Source: CAYRAV01 sp964422365 (lineage in GTDB: Bacteria; Bacillota; Clostridia; Lachnospirales; Lachnospiraceae). Taken from it: a stretch of DNA of 64,000 bases. Positions 25,736-36,000 of the stretch are shown here, one piece after another. The notes beneath the pieces were generated by a model. That model was not told the origin of the DNA, made no database searches, and saw nothing but the letters and a program-made list of their open reading frames with translations. The stretch lies in contig CAYRAV010000009.1 of the NCBI GenBank assembly GCA_964422365.1, positions 10,185-74,184 on the forward strand, read 5' to 3'. Positions within the stretch are counted from its first letter, which is position 1. Each line of letters starts with the position of its first letter. A program made the translations under genes and the position numbers.

Positions 25736-25810
25736 AATACTGTGTGCCGCCTGTCATTTATATCTGGCAAAAATCATTGCGGAAAGACCTGGCGGCACAC
25801 AGTATTTTAT
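25732..25810. terminator. long bidirectional terminator sharing both stop codons
   Basis: A perfect 20-bp stem (25732-25751, ATAAAATACTGTGTGCCGCC, pairs with 25791-25810) encloses a 39-base loop. The outer AT part gives U runs on both strands. The TAA of trmL and the TAA of the convergent histidine kinase both lie inside the outermost stem bases. Confidence 0.9.
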
Positions 25811-27216
25811 GTATCAGAAGTCTGTGACAATGTAAATATAAATTCTGTGCCAACGCCTTCTGTACTGGTTACATTAATATTTTCCCCATGCATGGTAATA
25901 ATTTCTTTTGTAATGGATAACCCGAGTCCGGTTCCTTTCTTATCTTTTCCACGGGATAAATCTGTTTTGTAAAAACGCTCCCAAACTTTTTTCAGGCTTT
26001 GTTTTGGAATTCCAATGCCAAAATCTTTTACAGAAACGAAGATTTTATCATTTTTTGCTTCTGTGGAGATATGAATTTTGGAATTTGGGTAGCTGAATTT
26101 AATTGCATTATCTAATAAGTTATAGAGAACCTGTTGGATTCTGTCTGGATCCGCATCCACATACAAACTTTTTTCTGAAAAAATTAATTTTAACTGGATA
26201 TGTTTTTTCATACAAGCACCTTCAAAGGCAGCAGCAATACGCTTGATTGTTTTATTAATATCAAAAGAAGTGATATCAAGTATCACACCCCTGTTTTCAA
26301 AATTGTTAAGCTCTAACAGATTGGTTGTCAATTTAGTTAGGCGTTGTGTTTCGAATAAAATAATATCTAAATATTTTTCATGCATTTCCAGGGGAATTGT
26401 GCCATCTAACATAGCTTCTGCATATCCTTTGATTGAAGTTAATGGTGAACGGAAATCATGGGAAATATTTGCTACAAATTTTTTCTGGTAATCATCTAAA
26501 TTATTCAATTCTCCTGCCATAAAGGATACTGTTTCACCTAAAGTTTCATATTCATCTTTTGTATGTAAGTGAAAGGGATAGTTGAAATTTCCACTGGAAT
26601 ATTCTTTTGCAGCTTTGATTGTTTTGTTCAAAGGAATAATTACAATCACATAAAAGCACACTAAAAACAGAAGGCACAGTCCGCAGAAGCAGATACTGCA
26701 ATAATTCAGGAAAGTCATATTTTTTGTAATACTGCTGGTGATATTAGACATAGGCTGGTGTATGACAATATATCCCTGAACCATAAAATTGGCAGAAACG
26801 GGGAAAATGACACTAAGGGATTTCTCATCTAATAGGTCGTTTAATGTTGTATTGACATGATAAGTATGGGAGAGAAAATCTTTGTCATAATCTGTAATTA
26901 ATGTATCATCTGATATGATATTTTTAGAATCTGCTACAATGGAACTGTCCCTTCTTACAATCCAGATACGGTGGCGGGTAAAAGACTGCAGAGTGGAAAG
27001 CTGGTTTTTAAAATTCAGCAGAGTGCTATTATCATTCATATAATTGTTGTAATATGTTGTTTTAATCTGTTGTGCCTCATTATACATAAGGTTGCGTTGT
27101 TCTTTGATGATGCTGGCTTTCATCTGGGTATGTCCAATCGTATTTAGACCGGTAAAAGAAACAATCACAATAATAAAGTAGCAAAGGCACATTTTTGCAA
27201 ATAAAGAAAAACGCAT
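25807..27216 (-). CDS. sensor histidine kinase (HAMP, HisKA, HATPase)
   Basis: 469 residues. Two membrane segments (about 8-28 and 160-182) flank an extracellular sensor domain of about 130 residues. A HAMP-like linker (LNKTIKAAKEYSSGNFNYPF) leads to the HisKA box FVANISHDFRSPLTSIKGYA with the phosphorylated histidine. ATPase motifs: LLDNAIKFSYPNSK (N box), VKDFGIGIP (G1), GKDKKGTGLGLSITKEI (G2). It forms a pair with the regulator directly upstream; the regulator stop overlaps this ATG. Signal unknown; the type is similar to VanS/PhoR-like kinases of Firmicutes. Confidence 0.92.
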   Translation of the reverse strand: MRFSLFAKMCLCYFIIVIVSFTGLNTIGHTQMKASIIKEQRNLMYNEAQQIKTTYYNNYMNDNSTLLNFKNQLSTLQSFTRHRIWIVRRDSSIVADSKNIISDDTLITDYDKDFLSHTYHVNTTLNDLLDEKSLSVIFPVSANFMVQGYIVIHQPMSNITSSITKNMTFLNYCSICFCGLCLLFLVCFYVIVIIPLNKTIKAAKEYSSGNFNYPFHLHTKDEYETLGETVSFMAGELNNLDDYQKKFVANISHDFRSPLTSIKGYAEAMLDGTIPLEMHEKYLDIILFETQRLTKLTTNLLELNNFENRGVILDITSFDINKTIKRIAAAFEGACMKKHIQLKLIFSEKSLYVDADPDRIQQVLYNLLDNAIKFSYPNSKIHISTEAKNDKIFVSVKDFGIGIPKQSLKKVWERFYKTDLSRGKDKKGTGLGLSITKEIITMHGENINVTSTEGVGTEFIFTLSQTSDT

Positions 27217-27950
27217 TATCTTTTTACCTCGAATTTATAACCAATACCCCAGACGGTTGCCAGCTCCCACTGACTGTGGTTTTTGATTTTTTCACGAAGA
27301 CGTTTAATATGAACATCTACAGTGCGGGTGTCGCCAATATATTCATATCCCCAGATATGGTCTAATAGCTGTTCTCTTGTAAATACCTGATTAGGGTGGG
27401 ATGCAAGAAAATAGAACAGTTCCAGTTCCTTTGGAGGCATTTCCAAAGTGTTTCCTTTATAGATAACAGAATAATTGGTCAGGTTAATGAGTAAGTCAGG
27501 ATATTCCACAAAGTTCCCAGTAGGCTCTAAAGCAGAAGATACAGGTGAGGTGGTTTCTGTATCAGACGGCTGTACCGGCTGCTGGAAACGTCGGAGTACT
27601 GCCTTTACACGGGCTACCAGTTCCTTTGAGTCGAAAGGTTTTATAATGTAATCATCAGCTCCAAGTTCTAATCCAAGTACTTTGTCAAATATCTCTCCTT
27701 TTGCCGATAACATAATAATTGGTATAGAAGAAGTTTTTCTAACTTCCCGGCATACTTCATAGCCATCTTTTCCTGGCAGCATCAGATCTAATAAAATCAG
27801 ATTCGGCTTGTAGGAGGAGAAAGCAGATAGTGCTTCCTCTCCGTCATTTACGATTTGTGTATGAAAACATTCTTTTGTCAAATATAGTGAAATTAGTTCA
27901 GCGATGTTATTATCATCATCGACAATTAGTATTTTTTGCTTTTCAGCCAT
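27216..27950 (-). CDS. OmpR/PhoB-family response regulator
   Basis: 244 residues. Receiver domain with the acidic pocket (ILIVDDDNNIAELISLYL), phosphorylated aspartate in LILLDLMLPGKDGYEV, and the conserved lysine in IIKPFDSKELVARV. A Pro/Ser/Thr linker (about 125-145) joins the winged-helix DNA-binding domain (LEMPPKELELFYFLASHPNQ, DTRTVDVHIKRLREKI). GGGAGGAACC precedes the ATG at 27950. Its TAA overlaps the ATG of the kinase gene. The pair probably controls envelope genes, but no target can be named. Confidence 0.93.
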   Translation of the reverse strand: MAEKQKILIVDDDNNIAELISLYLTKECFHTQIVNDGEEALSAFSSYKPNLILLDLMLPGKDGYEVCREVRKTSSIPIIMLSAKGEIFDKVLGLELGADDYIIKPFDSKELVARVKAVLRRFQQPVQPSDTETTSPVSSALEPTGNFVEYPDLLINLTNYSVIYKGNTLEMPPKELELFYFLASHPNQVFTREQLLDHIWGYEYIGDTRTVDVHIKRLREKIKNHSQWELATVWGIGYKFEVKR

Positions 27951-28052
27951 TTATGGTTCCTCCCTTATCATAAAATAGGCGGGCTTAACTGCCAATTACT
28001 TCATATTTCATTTTTGCAAGCAATCATCCTGCTGTTCTATTTGATTGTACAA

Positions 28053-30482
28053 TTATTTAAATTCTACAATTGTTACACCATGGTCTCCTTCTCCAAAGGC
28101 TCCTACGCGAAATGATTTCACATAAGAAGACTTTTTCAGATGTGCATGAACTGCATTTCGAAGTGCGCCTGTTCCACGGCCGTGAATAACAGTGACCTGC
28201 GGCAGGTGTGACAGATATGCATCATCTAAATATTTGTCCAGCATAGGAATTGCCTCGGCAGTAGTTTTTCCGATTAGATTAATTTCTGGACTGATGGAGG
28301 AAGACTTTGACATTTTAATTTTACCACTGCCTGTTTTATTAAGATGTGGTGTTTTGATTACTTCTTCATCAATCAATTCTAAATCCTTTATGTTCACCTG
28401 GGAACGCAGAATCCCCATCTGTACAAAGAGGTTTCCCTTAGAATCAGGCAGACTGGTTACAGTACCACGCAGGTTAAGGCTTAATACCTGTACGGCATCC
28501 CCTAACTTAAAGTCAGAGGCTTTATGTTTTTTGTGATTTTTTTTCTGGTTTCTTAGTGCAAGCTTAGATTCGGTTTTATTCAATTTTTCCCGCAGCTCCT
28601 GCCGTTCTTGCTCCATTGCTTTATTCAGCCCGCTTTCCCTGCTCCATTTGTTATATTTTTTAATGGTAGAATCAGCATAATCTTTTGCTTCCTGTAAAAT
28701 GGTACGTGCCTGTTCATTTGCTTCGCGGAGAATTTTATCCTTTGCAGTGTCAATTTTTTCATTTTTATGTTTTAGCTGCTGTTTTAAAGAAAGGATTTCT
28801 TCTTTATAATGGGTAATTTCTGCTTGCTCTTTTTCTAACTGCAGGCGGGTTGATTCTAAATCGGCAATCACATCTTCAAAGCTTTGGTCCTGCTCGCCAA
28901 TACACAGTTTGGCATCCTCGATAATATAGTCAGGAAGCCCAAGTTTACTAGAAATAGCAAAAGCATTGCTTTTTCCGGGGATTCCAATCAGCAGGCGGTA
29001 AGTTGGGCGCAAAGTTTCCACATCAAATTCACAACAGCCATTTTCTACACCTTCTGTAGACAGGGCGAATACTTTTAATTCACTGTAGTGGGTTGTTGCC
29101 ATTGTATGCACTTTTTTCTTATGCAGATAGGAAAGAATGGACATGGCTAGTGCAGCACCTTCTGTAGGGTCTGTACCTGCGCCTAATTCATCAAACAGAC
29201 AAAGTGAATGTTCGTTGGCATGTTTCAAAATAGACACAGTATTCGTCATATGGGAAGAAAATGTACTTAAACTCTGTTCAATGCTCTGTTCATCACCAAT
29301 ATCCGCATATACTTCATCAAATACACTTAATTCAGAATGATCAAATGCAGGAATGTGCAGTCCTGCCTGTCCCATTAAAGTAAACAAACCTACTGTTTTT
29401 AAAGAAACTGTTTTACCACCGGTATTTGGACCTGTAATCACCAGCAGATCAAAAGTGGTACCAAGTTCAATATCAATCGGAACAACTTTTTTTGAATCAA
29501 TCAATGGATGGCGGCCTTTTTTGATTTTGATTATACCATTTTTATTGAATACAGGTTCTGTGGCACGAAGCTGTTTGGAAAGAGAGGCTTTGGCAAAGAT
29601 AAAATCCAATTCTGTTAAGATAGATAAATCCATGCGGAGATTTTCCAATTCTTCCCCTGCCAGGGCACTTAAAGCAGCAAGTATTTTTTCGATTTCCTCC
29701 TGCTCTTTTACTGCAAGTTCACGCAGTTCATTGTTTAGCTTTACAATGGACATTGGCTCCATAAATAAAGTAGAACCAGTAGAAGACTGGTCGTGCACCA
29801 TACCATTAAATGAATTCTTATATTCTGATTTGACAGGAAGGCAGTATCTTCCATTGCGCATCGTAATCAGATTATCTTGTAGCATACTGCGCATATTCTG
29901 GGAGTTTACAATGGAGTTGAGCTGTTCATGGATTTTGTCATTTGCATTTTTGATGCTTCTGCGGACCTGTTTCAAACCAGAACTGGCATCATCTGCAAAT
30001 TCGTCAGGGGCAATGATACAGCGCTTGATTTCATTATTCAGATTTGATAGTGGTTCCAAGGCGAGGAATCTGGCATTTAAAATATCACCTTCCCTGTTAG
30101 CCTCTGTCATTATATCTTCCTTGCTGTCAGAAGAGTCCCAAGAAGTTTTGTCTGCCTCTTTTTGTTCATAAGATTTTACACGGAGTGCTGCATTTAACAT
30201 GGAACTGATATTTAGCAGTTCTTCCGCATTGAGGGTGGAACCGATATCCAGACGCATCAGAGACGCTCCAATATCTTTGACACCAGAGAAAGACAGGCTT
30301 CCCTTTTTTAAGATTCTGCTTAAAGCTGCTGAGGTTTCCTGTTGGGCGGTCTGAATGTTTTCTAAATGAGTCATAGGAATGAGTTTGCGGCATTTTTCCT
30401 TGCTGATAGAACAGAAGGCATATTCTGTCAGCATATCTATAATTTTGTAGTATTCTAATGTTTTAAAAACTTTTTTATTCAT
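28053..30482 (-). CDS. mutS2: MutS2 endonuclease/ATPase
   Basis: 809 residues, within the usual range. MutS-like core and clamp (about 1-320), then the ABC ATPase: Walker A VITGPNTGGKTVSLKT, Walker B region CLFDELGAGTDPTEGAALAM, and the MATTHYSELK switch. A long coiled coil (about 530-630) precedes a KOW-like segment and the C-terminal Smr nuclease domain (INLIGKTTAEAIPMLDKYLD, VTVIHGRGTGALRNAVHAHL). MutS2 limits recombination and, in recent work on Bacillus, splits collided ribosomes. No neighbour is obviously linked. Confidence 0.96.
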   Translation of the reverse strand: MNKKVFKTLEYYKIIDMLTEYAFCSISKEKCRKLIPMTHLENIQTAQQETSAALSRILKKGSLSFSGVKDIGASLMRLDIGSTLNAEELLNISSMLNAALRVKSYEQKEADKTSWDSSDSKEDIMTEANREGDILNARFLALEPLSNLNNEIKRCIIAPDEFADDASSGLKQVRRSIKNANDKIHEQLNSIVNSQNMRSMLQDNLITMRNGRYCLPVKSEYKNSFNGMVHDQSSTGSTLFMEPMSIVKLNNELRELAVKEQEEIEKILAALSALAGEELENLRMDLSILTELDFIFAKASLSKQLRATEPVFNKNGIIKIKKGRHPLIDSKKVVPIDIELGTTFDLLVITGPNTGGKTVSLKTVGLFTLMGQAGLHIPAFDHSELSVFDEVYADIGDEQSIEQSLSTFSSHMTNTVSILKHANEHSLCLFDELGAGTDPTEGAALAMSILSYLHKKKVHTMATTHYSELKVFALSTEGVENGCCEFDVETLRPTYRLLIGIPGKSNAFAISSKLGLPDYIIEDAKLCIGEQDQSFEDVIADLESTRLQLEKEQAEITHYKEEILSLKQQLKHKNEKIDTAKDKILREANEQARTILQEAKDYADSTIKKYNKWSRESGLNKAMEQERQELREKLNKTESKLALRNQKKNHKKHKASDFKLGDAVQVLSLNLRGTVTSLPDSKGNLFVQMGILRSQVNIKDLELIDEEVIKTPHLNKTGSGKIKMSKSSSISPEINLIGKTTAEAIPMLDKYLDDAYLSHLPQVTVIHGRGTGALRNAVHAHLKKSSYVKSFRVGAFGEGDHGVTIVEFK

Positions 30483-30770
30483 ATTGTACTAAGACCTTTC
30501 TATTGTTTATTCACACAAGCAATAAGCCTGCTCTGTATATCCTTGGTAATGCAGAAATATCTGCATATCCATTTGACTGTGTATAAGTTTATTGTAACCT
30601 ATTTGGAGGAAAATGAAAACAGTTTTATTTTTAGCAGGTTTCTTGCAGCTCCTATTAACAATTTGTTCATAATATCGTCATAAATATGTGATAATATGTG
30701 TATGTAATTGAAAATATCGTAAGATGTAAGAGGTGGAGAATCAGATATAATATGGAGGTAAATTTATTTG

Positions 30771-32087
30771 ATGTTTATGACAATAGAAACGAAGGATGAT
30801 AAGGGTGAAGTAGATTCAAAAGAAGAATATCAGTTCATACAAGAAGAAATCGCACACAAAAAAAGGAAAAAGTGGATGACACTGATTGTGAAAACGATTG
30901 TTTCAGCAGTTTTATTTGGCATATTTGGTGGTTTGATATTTGCCTGGTCTGGTTCTTTTTTTCTTGGTGTTTTTCGCCACAATACAGATGAAAAGAAAAT
31001 ATCATTTGCAACAGAGAAACCACAGCAGACAGAACAACCAGAAGAAACAGAGAAACCCAAGGGAGTGGGTAATGGAAAAACAAACAATCAAAAAGAATGG
31101 GATAAAGCAGCATTTGCAATAGGAAGTTATGAGGAGACATTTTCTGCAATGAGTACACTGGCAGAAAATATCAATCAGTCTATTGTGACAGTATCAGGTT
31201 TAACAGAATCACAAGATTTATTTAGTAATCCCATAGAGTCTGAAAATGCTACCTATGGTGTAGTGATTGCGAGTAATAGTAAAGATATGTTAATTTTGAC
31301 GAATTATACAAAAATAAAAAATGCCAAGCAGTTAAGAGTTACTTTTCAGGGGGATAAATCAGTAAAGGCGGAACTTTATGGAAAAGATAGTCAGGTAGAT
31401 TTAGCAGTAGTTGGTGTTCCATTAAATAAAATTCCAATGGAAATTAGTGAGAAAATCAAAGAGGCAAAGTTAGGCGATTCTTATAATAACACTGCGGGGA
31501 CAATTGTAATGGCATTAGGAAGCCCAAATGGTCACATATATTCTATGGACATTGGTTTCATTAGCGGCGATTATCAGGATAAATATGTTGTGGATTACAA
31601 GCTGGAATTATATAACACCAGTATGCAGAATCACGAAAAAGGAGAAGGAATTATAGTGAATTTAAACGGCGAAATAGTTGGGGTTATTACTCACAATTTT
31701 TCAGAAGAAGGAAATAAAACACTGCATACTTTTCTTGGAATATCCAGATTAAAGCCTATTATCGAAAAGATGCTGAATAAACAGAAGCAAGTGTATACAG
31801 GAGTAATCGGAAATGATATCACGGCAGAATATGCATCTGCTTTTGGAGTGGCATCTGGTATCTATATTACGGAAGTGGTGACAGATTCACCTGCATATAA
31901 TGCGGAATTAAAGCCGGGATATCTGATTACAGAAATAGATGGTGAAACAGTGACTTCTATGATTGCTTATTATAGTATTCTGTCAGAATATCAGGTAGAG
32001 GATGAGATTAGAGTAACAGTCATTGACACTACGGCAGGCAAACCAAAGACAAAGAAGATTGTAGTAACAGTGCAGGAAAAAGAATAA
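30771..32087 (+). CDS. membrane-anchored HtrA-like protein with degenerate active site plus PDZ domain
   Basis: About 438 residues. A cytoplasmic tail, one membrane segment (about 36-60) and a Glu/Lys/Pro linker (75-100) precede a trypsin-like domain and a C-terminal PDZ domain (about 335-430: SGIYITEVVTDSPAYNAELK, GYLITEIDGETVTS). The fold follows HtrA, but the catalytic residues do not. The LTNxH histidine is replaced in ILTNYTKI (Tyr179), the aspartate is kept (DLAVV, Asp210), and the GNSGG serine loop reads HEKGEGIIVNLNGEIVG with Gly291 at the serine place. It is probably a non-proteolytic PDZ adaptor. TTG30768 is in frame next to the ATG, with GGAGG suitably placed for either. Confidence 0.8.
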   Translation: MFMTIETKDDKGEVDSKEEYQFIQEEIAHKKRKKWMTLIVKTIVSAVLFGIFGGLIFAWSGSFFLGVFRHNTDEKKISFATEKPQQTEQPEETEKPKGVGNGKTNNQKEWDKAAFAIGSYEETFSAMSTLAENINQSIVTVSGLTESQDLFSNPIESENATYGVVIASNSKDMLILTNYTKIKNAKQLRVTFQGDKSVKAELYGKDSQVDLAVVGVPLNKIPMEISEKIKEAKLGDSYNNTAGTIVMALGSPNGHIYSMDIGFISGDYQDKYVVDYKLELYNTSMQNHEKGEGIIVNLNGEIVGVITHNFSEEGNKTLHTFLGISRLKPIIEKMLNKQKQVYTGVIGNDITAEYASAFGVASGIYITEVVTDSPAYNAELKPGYLITEIDGETVTSMIAYYSILSEYQVEDEIRVTVIDTTAGKPKTKKIVVTVQEKE

Positions 32088-32184
32088 ATGAAATCAGATA
32101 GAGAACGGGTATCATATGAGCCATAATAAAGACTTATGTGATGCCCTTATTTTATGCAGAGCAGGCTGGTGAACCCAAATTTTC

Positions 32185-32271
32185 GTAACAGTTCAGCCAT
32201 GCCATTCATAATTTACCAGAAGGTATATTACTACCAAAAAATTTACGGTTTCTGCATGGCTGAACTGTTAC
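32185..32271. repeat. 87-bp palindromic element
   Basis: A perfect 18-bp inverted repeat, GTAACAGTTCAGCCATGC, opens the element and its complement closes it; about 51 AT-rich bases lie between. The outer GTAACARTTCAG also begins the 183-bp element at 41597, so the two look like one small family. It lies between the htrA-like gene and the marR gene and may also act as a terminator for the former. Confidence 0.65.
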
Positions 32272-32400
32272 AAATTTTCTAAACTTTTTCTAAATCCTAT
32301 TGACTTTAAAAAGGAAAAGAGTATAATCAATACCTAATGTAAGAAATAGTTGAGATGGTAAACTATTTCTATTCTCCATAAAATATCAGGAGGTGAAAAA

Positions 32401-32862
32401 ATGGACTGTGAAATAGGAAGTGAGATCTTTACTTTGATGAATAAGTTTCGCCTGTTGCATCAAAAGTACAAATATTTTGGAGAATTGTCACAGGCGGAGT
32501 TTTGTATGCTGTTCACAATAGGGGTTACTGTGAAAGAAAGACGGATGGAAGATGAAACAGTCATGGGAATTACGACAACAGAGATTGTAAAAATATTAGG
32601 AACCAGTTTATCAGCAGCATCAAAACAGCTTCGGAGCATAGAGGAAAAAGGGTATATAGAAAGAATAGCTCACCCAAAAGACAGAAGGATAACTTATATT
32701 CTTTTGTCAGAAAAGGGAAATGCCGTTTTAAGTCAGCAAAAGGAAAAAAGAGACCAGTTAGGTGCATCAATTATAAAGAAAATGGGAAAAGAACGTGTAT
32801 TGCAGTTAAGAAATTTAATGGAGCAGATTTATGAAATTATGAAAGAAGAGTTATTGAAGTAG
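32401..32862 (+). CDS. MarR-family transcriptional regulator
   Basis: 153 residues. A winged helix-turn-helix is visible: MGITTTEIVKILGTSLSAAS, KQLRSIEEKGYIERIAHPKD then RRITYILLSEKG with the conserved D-R-R wing. Flanking helices make the dimer interface. AGGAGGTGAAAAA directly precedes ATG32401. The RND exporter gene begins 190 bp downstream, and MarR regulators often repress adjacent pumps, so this is its likely regulator. A second frame overlaps its end (32859-32981). Confidence 0.9.
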   Translation: MDCEIGSEIFTLMNKFRLLHQKYKYFGELSQAEFCMLFTIGVTVKERRMEDETVMGITTTEIVKILGTSLSAASKQLRSIEEKGYIERIAHPKDRRITYILLSEKGNAVLSQQKEKRDQLGASIIKKMGKERVLQLRNLMEQIYEIMKEELLK

Positions 32863-32981
32863 GTGAGATCCGTTCCTTTATTCAGTATATCCAGCAGTTA
32901 GCACAAGTTTCTAGTATGCCGCAGTCTGCTTTGGCAGCAGTGGAGCGTGTATTTGGATTTCTGAAAGAAGAGGAAGAATGA
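32859..32981 (+). other. overlapping coding-like frame between marR and the RND gene
   Basis: In the +1 frame relative to marR, sequence beyond its stop reads VGEIRSFIQYIQQLAQVSSM then PQSALAAVERVFGFLKEEEE and TGA at 32981. This looks like real protein (amphipathic helices) but lacks a start codon. It may be the former C-terminus of a longer MarR protein lost by a one-base frameshift near the end, or the rest of a small coupled gene. Confidence 0.35.
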
Positions 32982-33052
32982 ATAAAAGAAAATGGATTCT
33001 ATGCAGCACTTTATAATTCGCAGTTTGGGTGCGTATAAAAGAGGAGGAAAGT

Positions 33053-36000
33053 ATGTTTGCAAAATTTAGCGTAAAAAAACCATACACTGTAGTTGTAGCA
33101 GTGGTACTTGTACTTATTTTAGGTGTAGTTTCATTTACAGAGATGGTACCTGATTTACTGCCGGATATGAATCTGCCATATGCAGTTATTGTAACAACAT
33201 ATACTGGTGCAAGTCCGGAAGAAGTAGAGATGATGGTAACGAAACCAGTGGAACAGTCTATGGCAACCATCAATAATATCAAAAATATTACTTCAACGTC
33301 CAGTGAAAATGTATCAATGGTTATGTTAGAGTTTAATGATGATGTCAATATGGATTCTGTTACAATAGATATCAGGGAGAAATTAGATAGTATTTCCGGT
33401 TATTGGAGTGATTCTGTAGGCAATCCTATTATTATGAAAGTGAATATGGATATGATGCCTGTTATGGTATCAGCACTGGATGTAGAAGGAATGTCTGCAT
33501 CAGAGATTACTACATATGCAAATGAAAAGATTATTCCACAAATTGAAAGTGTGGAAGGTGTGGCAAGTGTCAGTGTCAGCGGCGAGGTGGAAAAAGAAGT
33601 AAATGTCGTAATACGCCAAAATAAGTTAGATGAAGCGAATCAAAAAGTGAAGCGTTCTGTAGAGGATAAATTAAAGAAAGCAGAAGAAGAACTCAAAAAG
33701 GCAAAACAAAAAGTTGAAGATGGAAAGAAAGAATTAGAAGAAAAACAGGAACAATTTGATTCAGGAATGCTTGCAGCAGATCAGGGCATCTTGGAAGGAA
33801 AATTAGAACTGTTAAAAGCAGAGATTCAGTTAGCAGACGGTGAAACCGCACTGGCAGAAAAAGAAGCAGAATTAAAAGCTGCAAAAGTGGAATTAGAAGC
33901 AGCAGAAAAAGAATTAGAATCTAAGGAAAAAGAGGCAAAGGCTGGTTTAACAACAATTGATAAAGCTTTAAAAGAGATTGAACCAAATGAAGTAACATTA
34001 GAAGAAGCAAAGACAAAGCTGGAAGCTGCTATTCAGACCATTCAGAACAATGGTATGTTATCAAAAGAACAAAAAGAGGCAGCCATTGCCCCGCTGCAGG
34101 GACAGTTAGATGAGGTAAATGAGGGTCTTACTACATTAACTGAAACAAAAACGAAGTTAGAAGAGCAGAAAAAAACTGTAGAGGATGGCTTAAAACAGAT
34201 AGAAACAGCAAAGAAAACACTAGAAGCAAATAAAGTCAAACTTGCAGAAGGGGAAAAAGCAATTGAAGCAGGAAAGACACAAATTGCAACAGGGAAAACA
34301 GGGATTGCAACTGGAAAAACAACAATTTCAGACAAGGAATCTGAAGTTGCAAAGACAAAAAGTGAAGTAGAAAACCAGCTTTCTAGCGCATCAATCCAGA
34401 TTATGACAGGGGAAAAGGAAATCGATACCCAGTTAGAAAATTTTAAGAAGGCCAAAGAAGATGCCTTAGCGGCCGCAGATGTAAGAGAAATCATTACAAA
34501 GGATATGGTTTCCGGCATCTTGACAGCAGAGAATTTTTCTATGCCGGCAGGATATATTGAACAGGATGGAGTAGATTATCTGGTGCGTGTAGGAAATAAA
34601 ATGGAAAGTATCAATGAGTTAAAAGCACTTGTATTATTTGATACAGGGGATAAAGATATGGACCCAGTCACATTAGAAGATGTGGCAGATGTTACTATGG
34701 TGGACAATTCAGCAGAAACTTATGCAAAAATCAATGGAAATGATGGGATTGTATTGTCTATCCAGAAACAGACAAATTATTCTACTGCAGATGTCAGTGA
34801 GCGTGTGGCAAAAAGGCTGAAAGAGTTACAAGGTGAGAATCCGGACATTCAGGTTAATTACCTGATGGATCAGGGTGAGTATATTAACCTGATTGTCAAT
34901 GCAGTATTAAACAACTTAGTAATGGGTGGTGTCCTGGCTATTATTATTTTATTTATTTTTCTTAGAGATATCAAACCGACAGCTATTATTGCATGTTCCA
35001 TTCCAATTAGCGTTATATTTGCCATTATACTGATGTATTTCTCGGGCATTACATTGAATATTATCTCGCTGTCTGGTCTGGCAGTAGGTGTTGGTATGCT
35101 GGTGGATAACTCCGTTGTTGTAATTGAAAATATTTACCGTTTGAGGAACAAAGGTGTATCCGCAATTAAAGCAGCAGTAACAGGTGCAGTACAGGTAGCG
35201 GGAGCAATTACCGCATCTACTTTAACAACCATTGGTGTATTTATCCCGATTGTGTTTGTGAAAGGTATTACAAGACAGTTGTTTCAGGATATGGCACTAA
35301 CAATAGCATATTCTCTGATTGCCAGTCTGGTTGTGGCTTTGACACTGGTACCAATGATGTCCTCACGCATGTTGAAAAATACGAAAGAAAAAGAGCATAA
35401 ATTATTAAATGTTCTTACCACAGGATATGAAAAACTTCTTTCTGTACTATTAAGATTTAAACCATTAGTATTAATAGCAGCTGTTGTAATCCTTGTGGTA
35501 AGTATGTATGCTTCCATGAGCAAGGGAACCAGTTTTATGCCATCAATGGACAGTACACAGGTTAGCATTGATTTGCAGATGCCGGAAGGCACTACGTTAG
35601 AGGATACAATTGAAATGTCTGACAAAGTGATAGAAAAAATTCAAACCATCGAAGATGTAGAAACAGTAGGTGCCATGCTGGCAGGTTCTACTAGTGCCAT
35701 GCTTGGCATGGGGACTGGAAACAGTGCAACAGATGCCGTATCCATGTATGCCATTTTGAAAGAAAATAAAAAGAAAACAAGTCAGGAAGTGGCAGCAGAA
35801 ATTAATGATTTGTGTGCAGATTTTGATTGTGAAATTAGTGCAAGCGGTTCTAGTATGGATATGAGTGCTATGGGCGGTTCTGGTGTTGCTATTAACATTA
35901 AGGGAAATGATCTTGATACTTTACGTTCATTGGCAAAAGAAGTGGCAAAAGAATTAGAAAATGTAGAAGGTTTAACAGATATTTCAGATGGTATCGGAGA

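Noticed and set aside
29353..30171. 272-codon plus-strand frame opposite mutS2
   Set aside because: It is a shadow of the mutS2 codons on the other strand; the protein has no recognisable motif and mutS2 is complete.
34042..34518. Long antisense frames inside the RND gene
   Set aside because: They are mirror frames of a Lys/Glu-rich coiled coil with biased codons; no ribosome site or family motif, and the plus-strand gene is certain.
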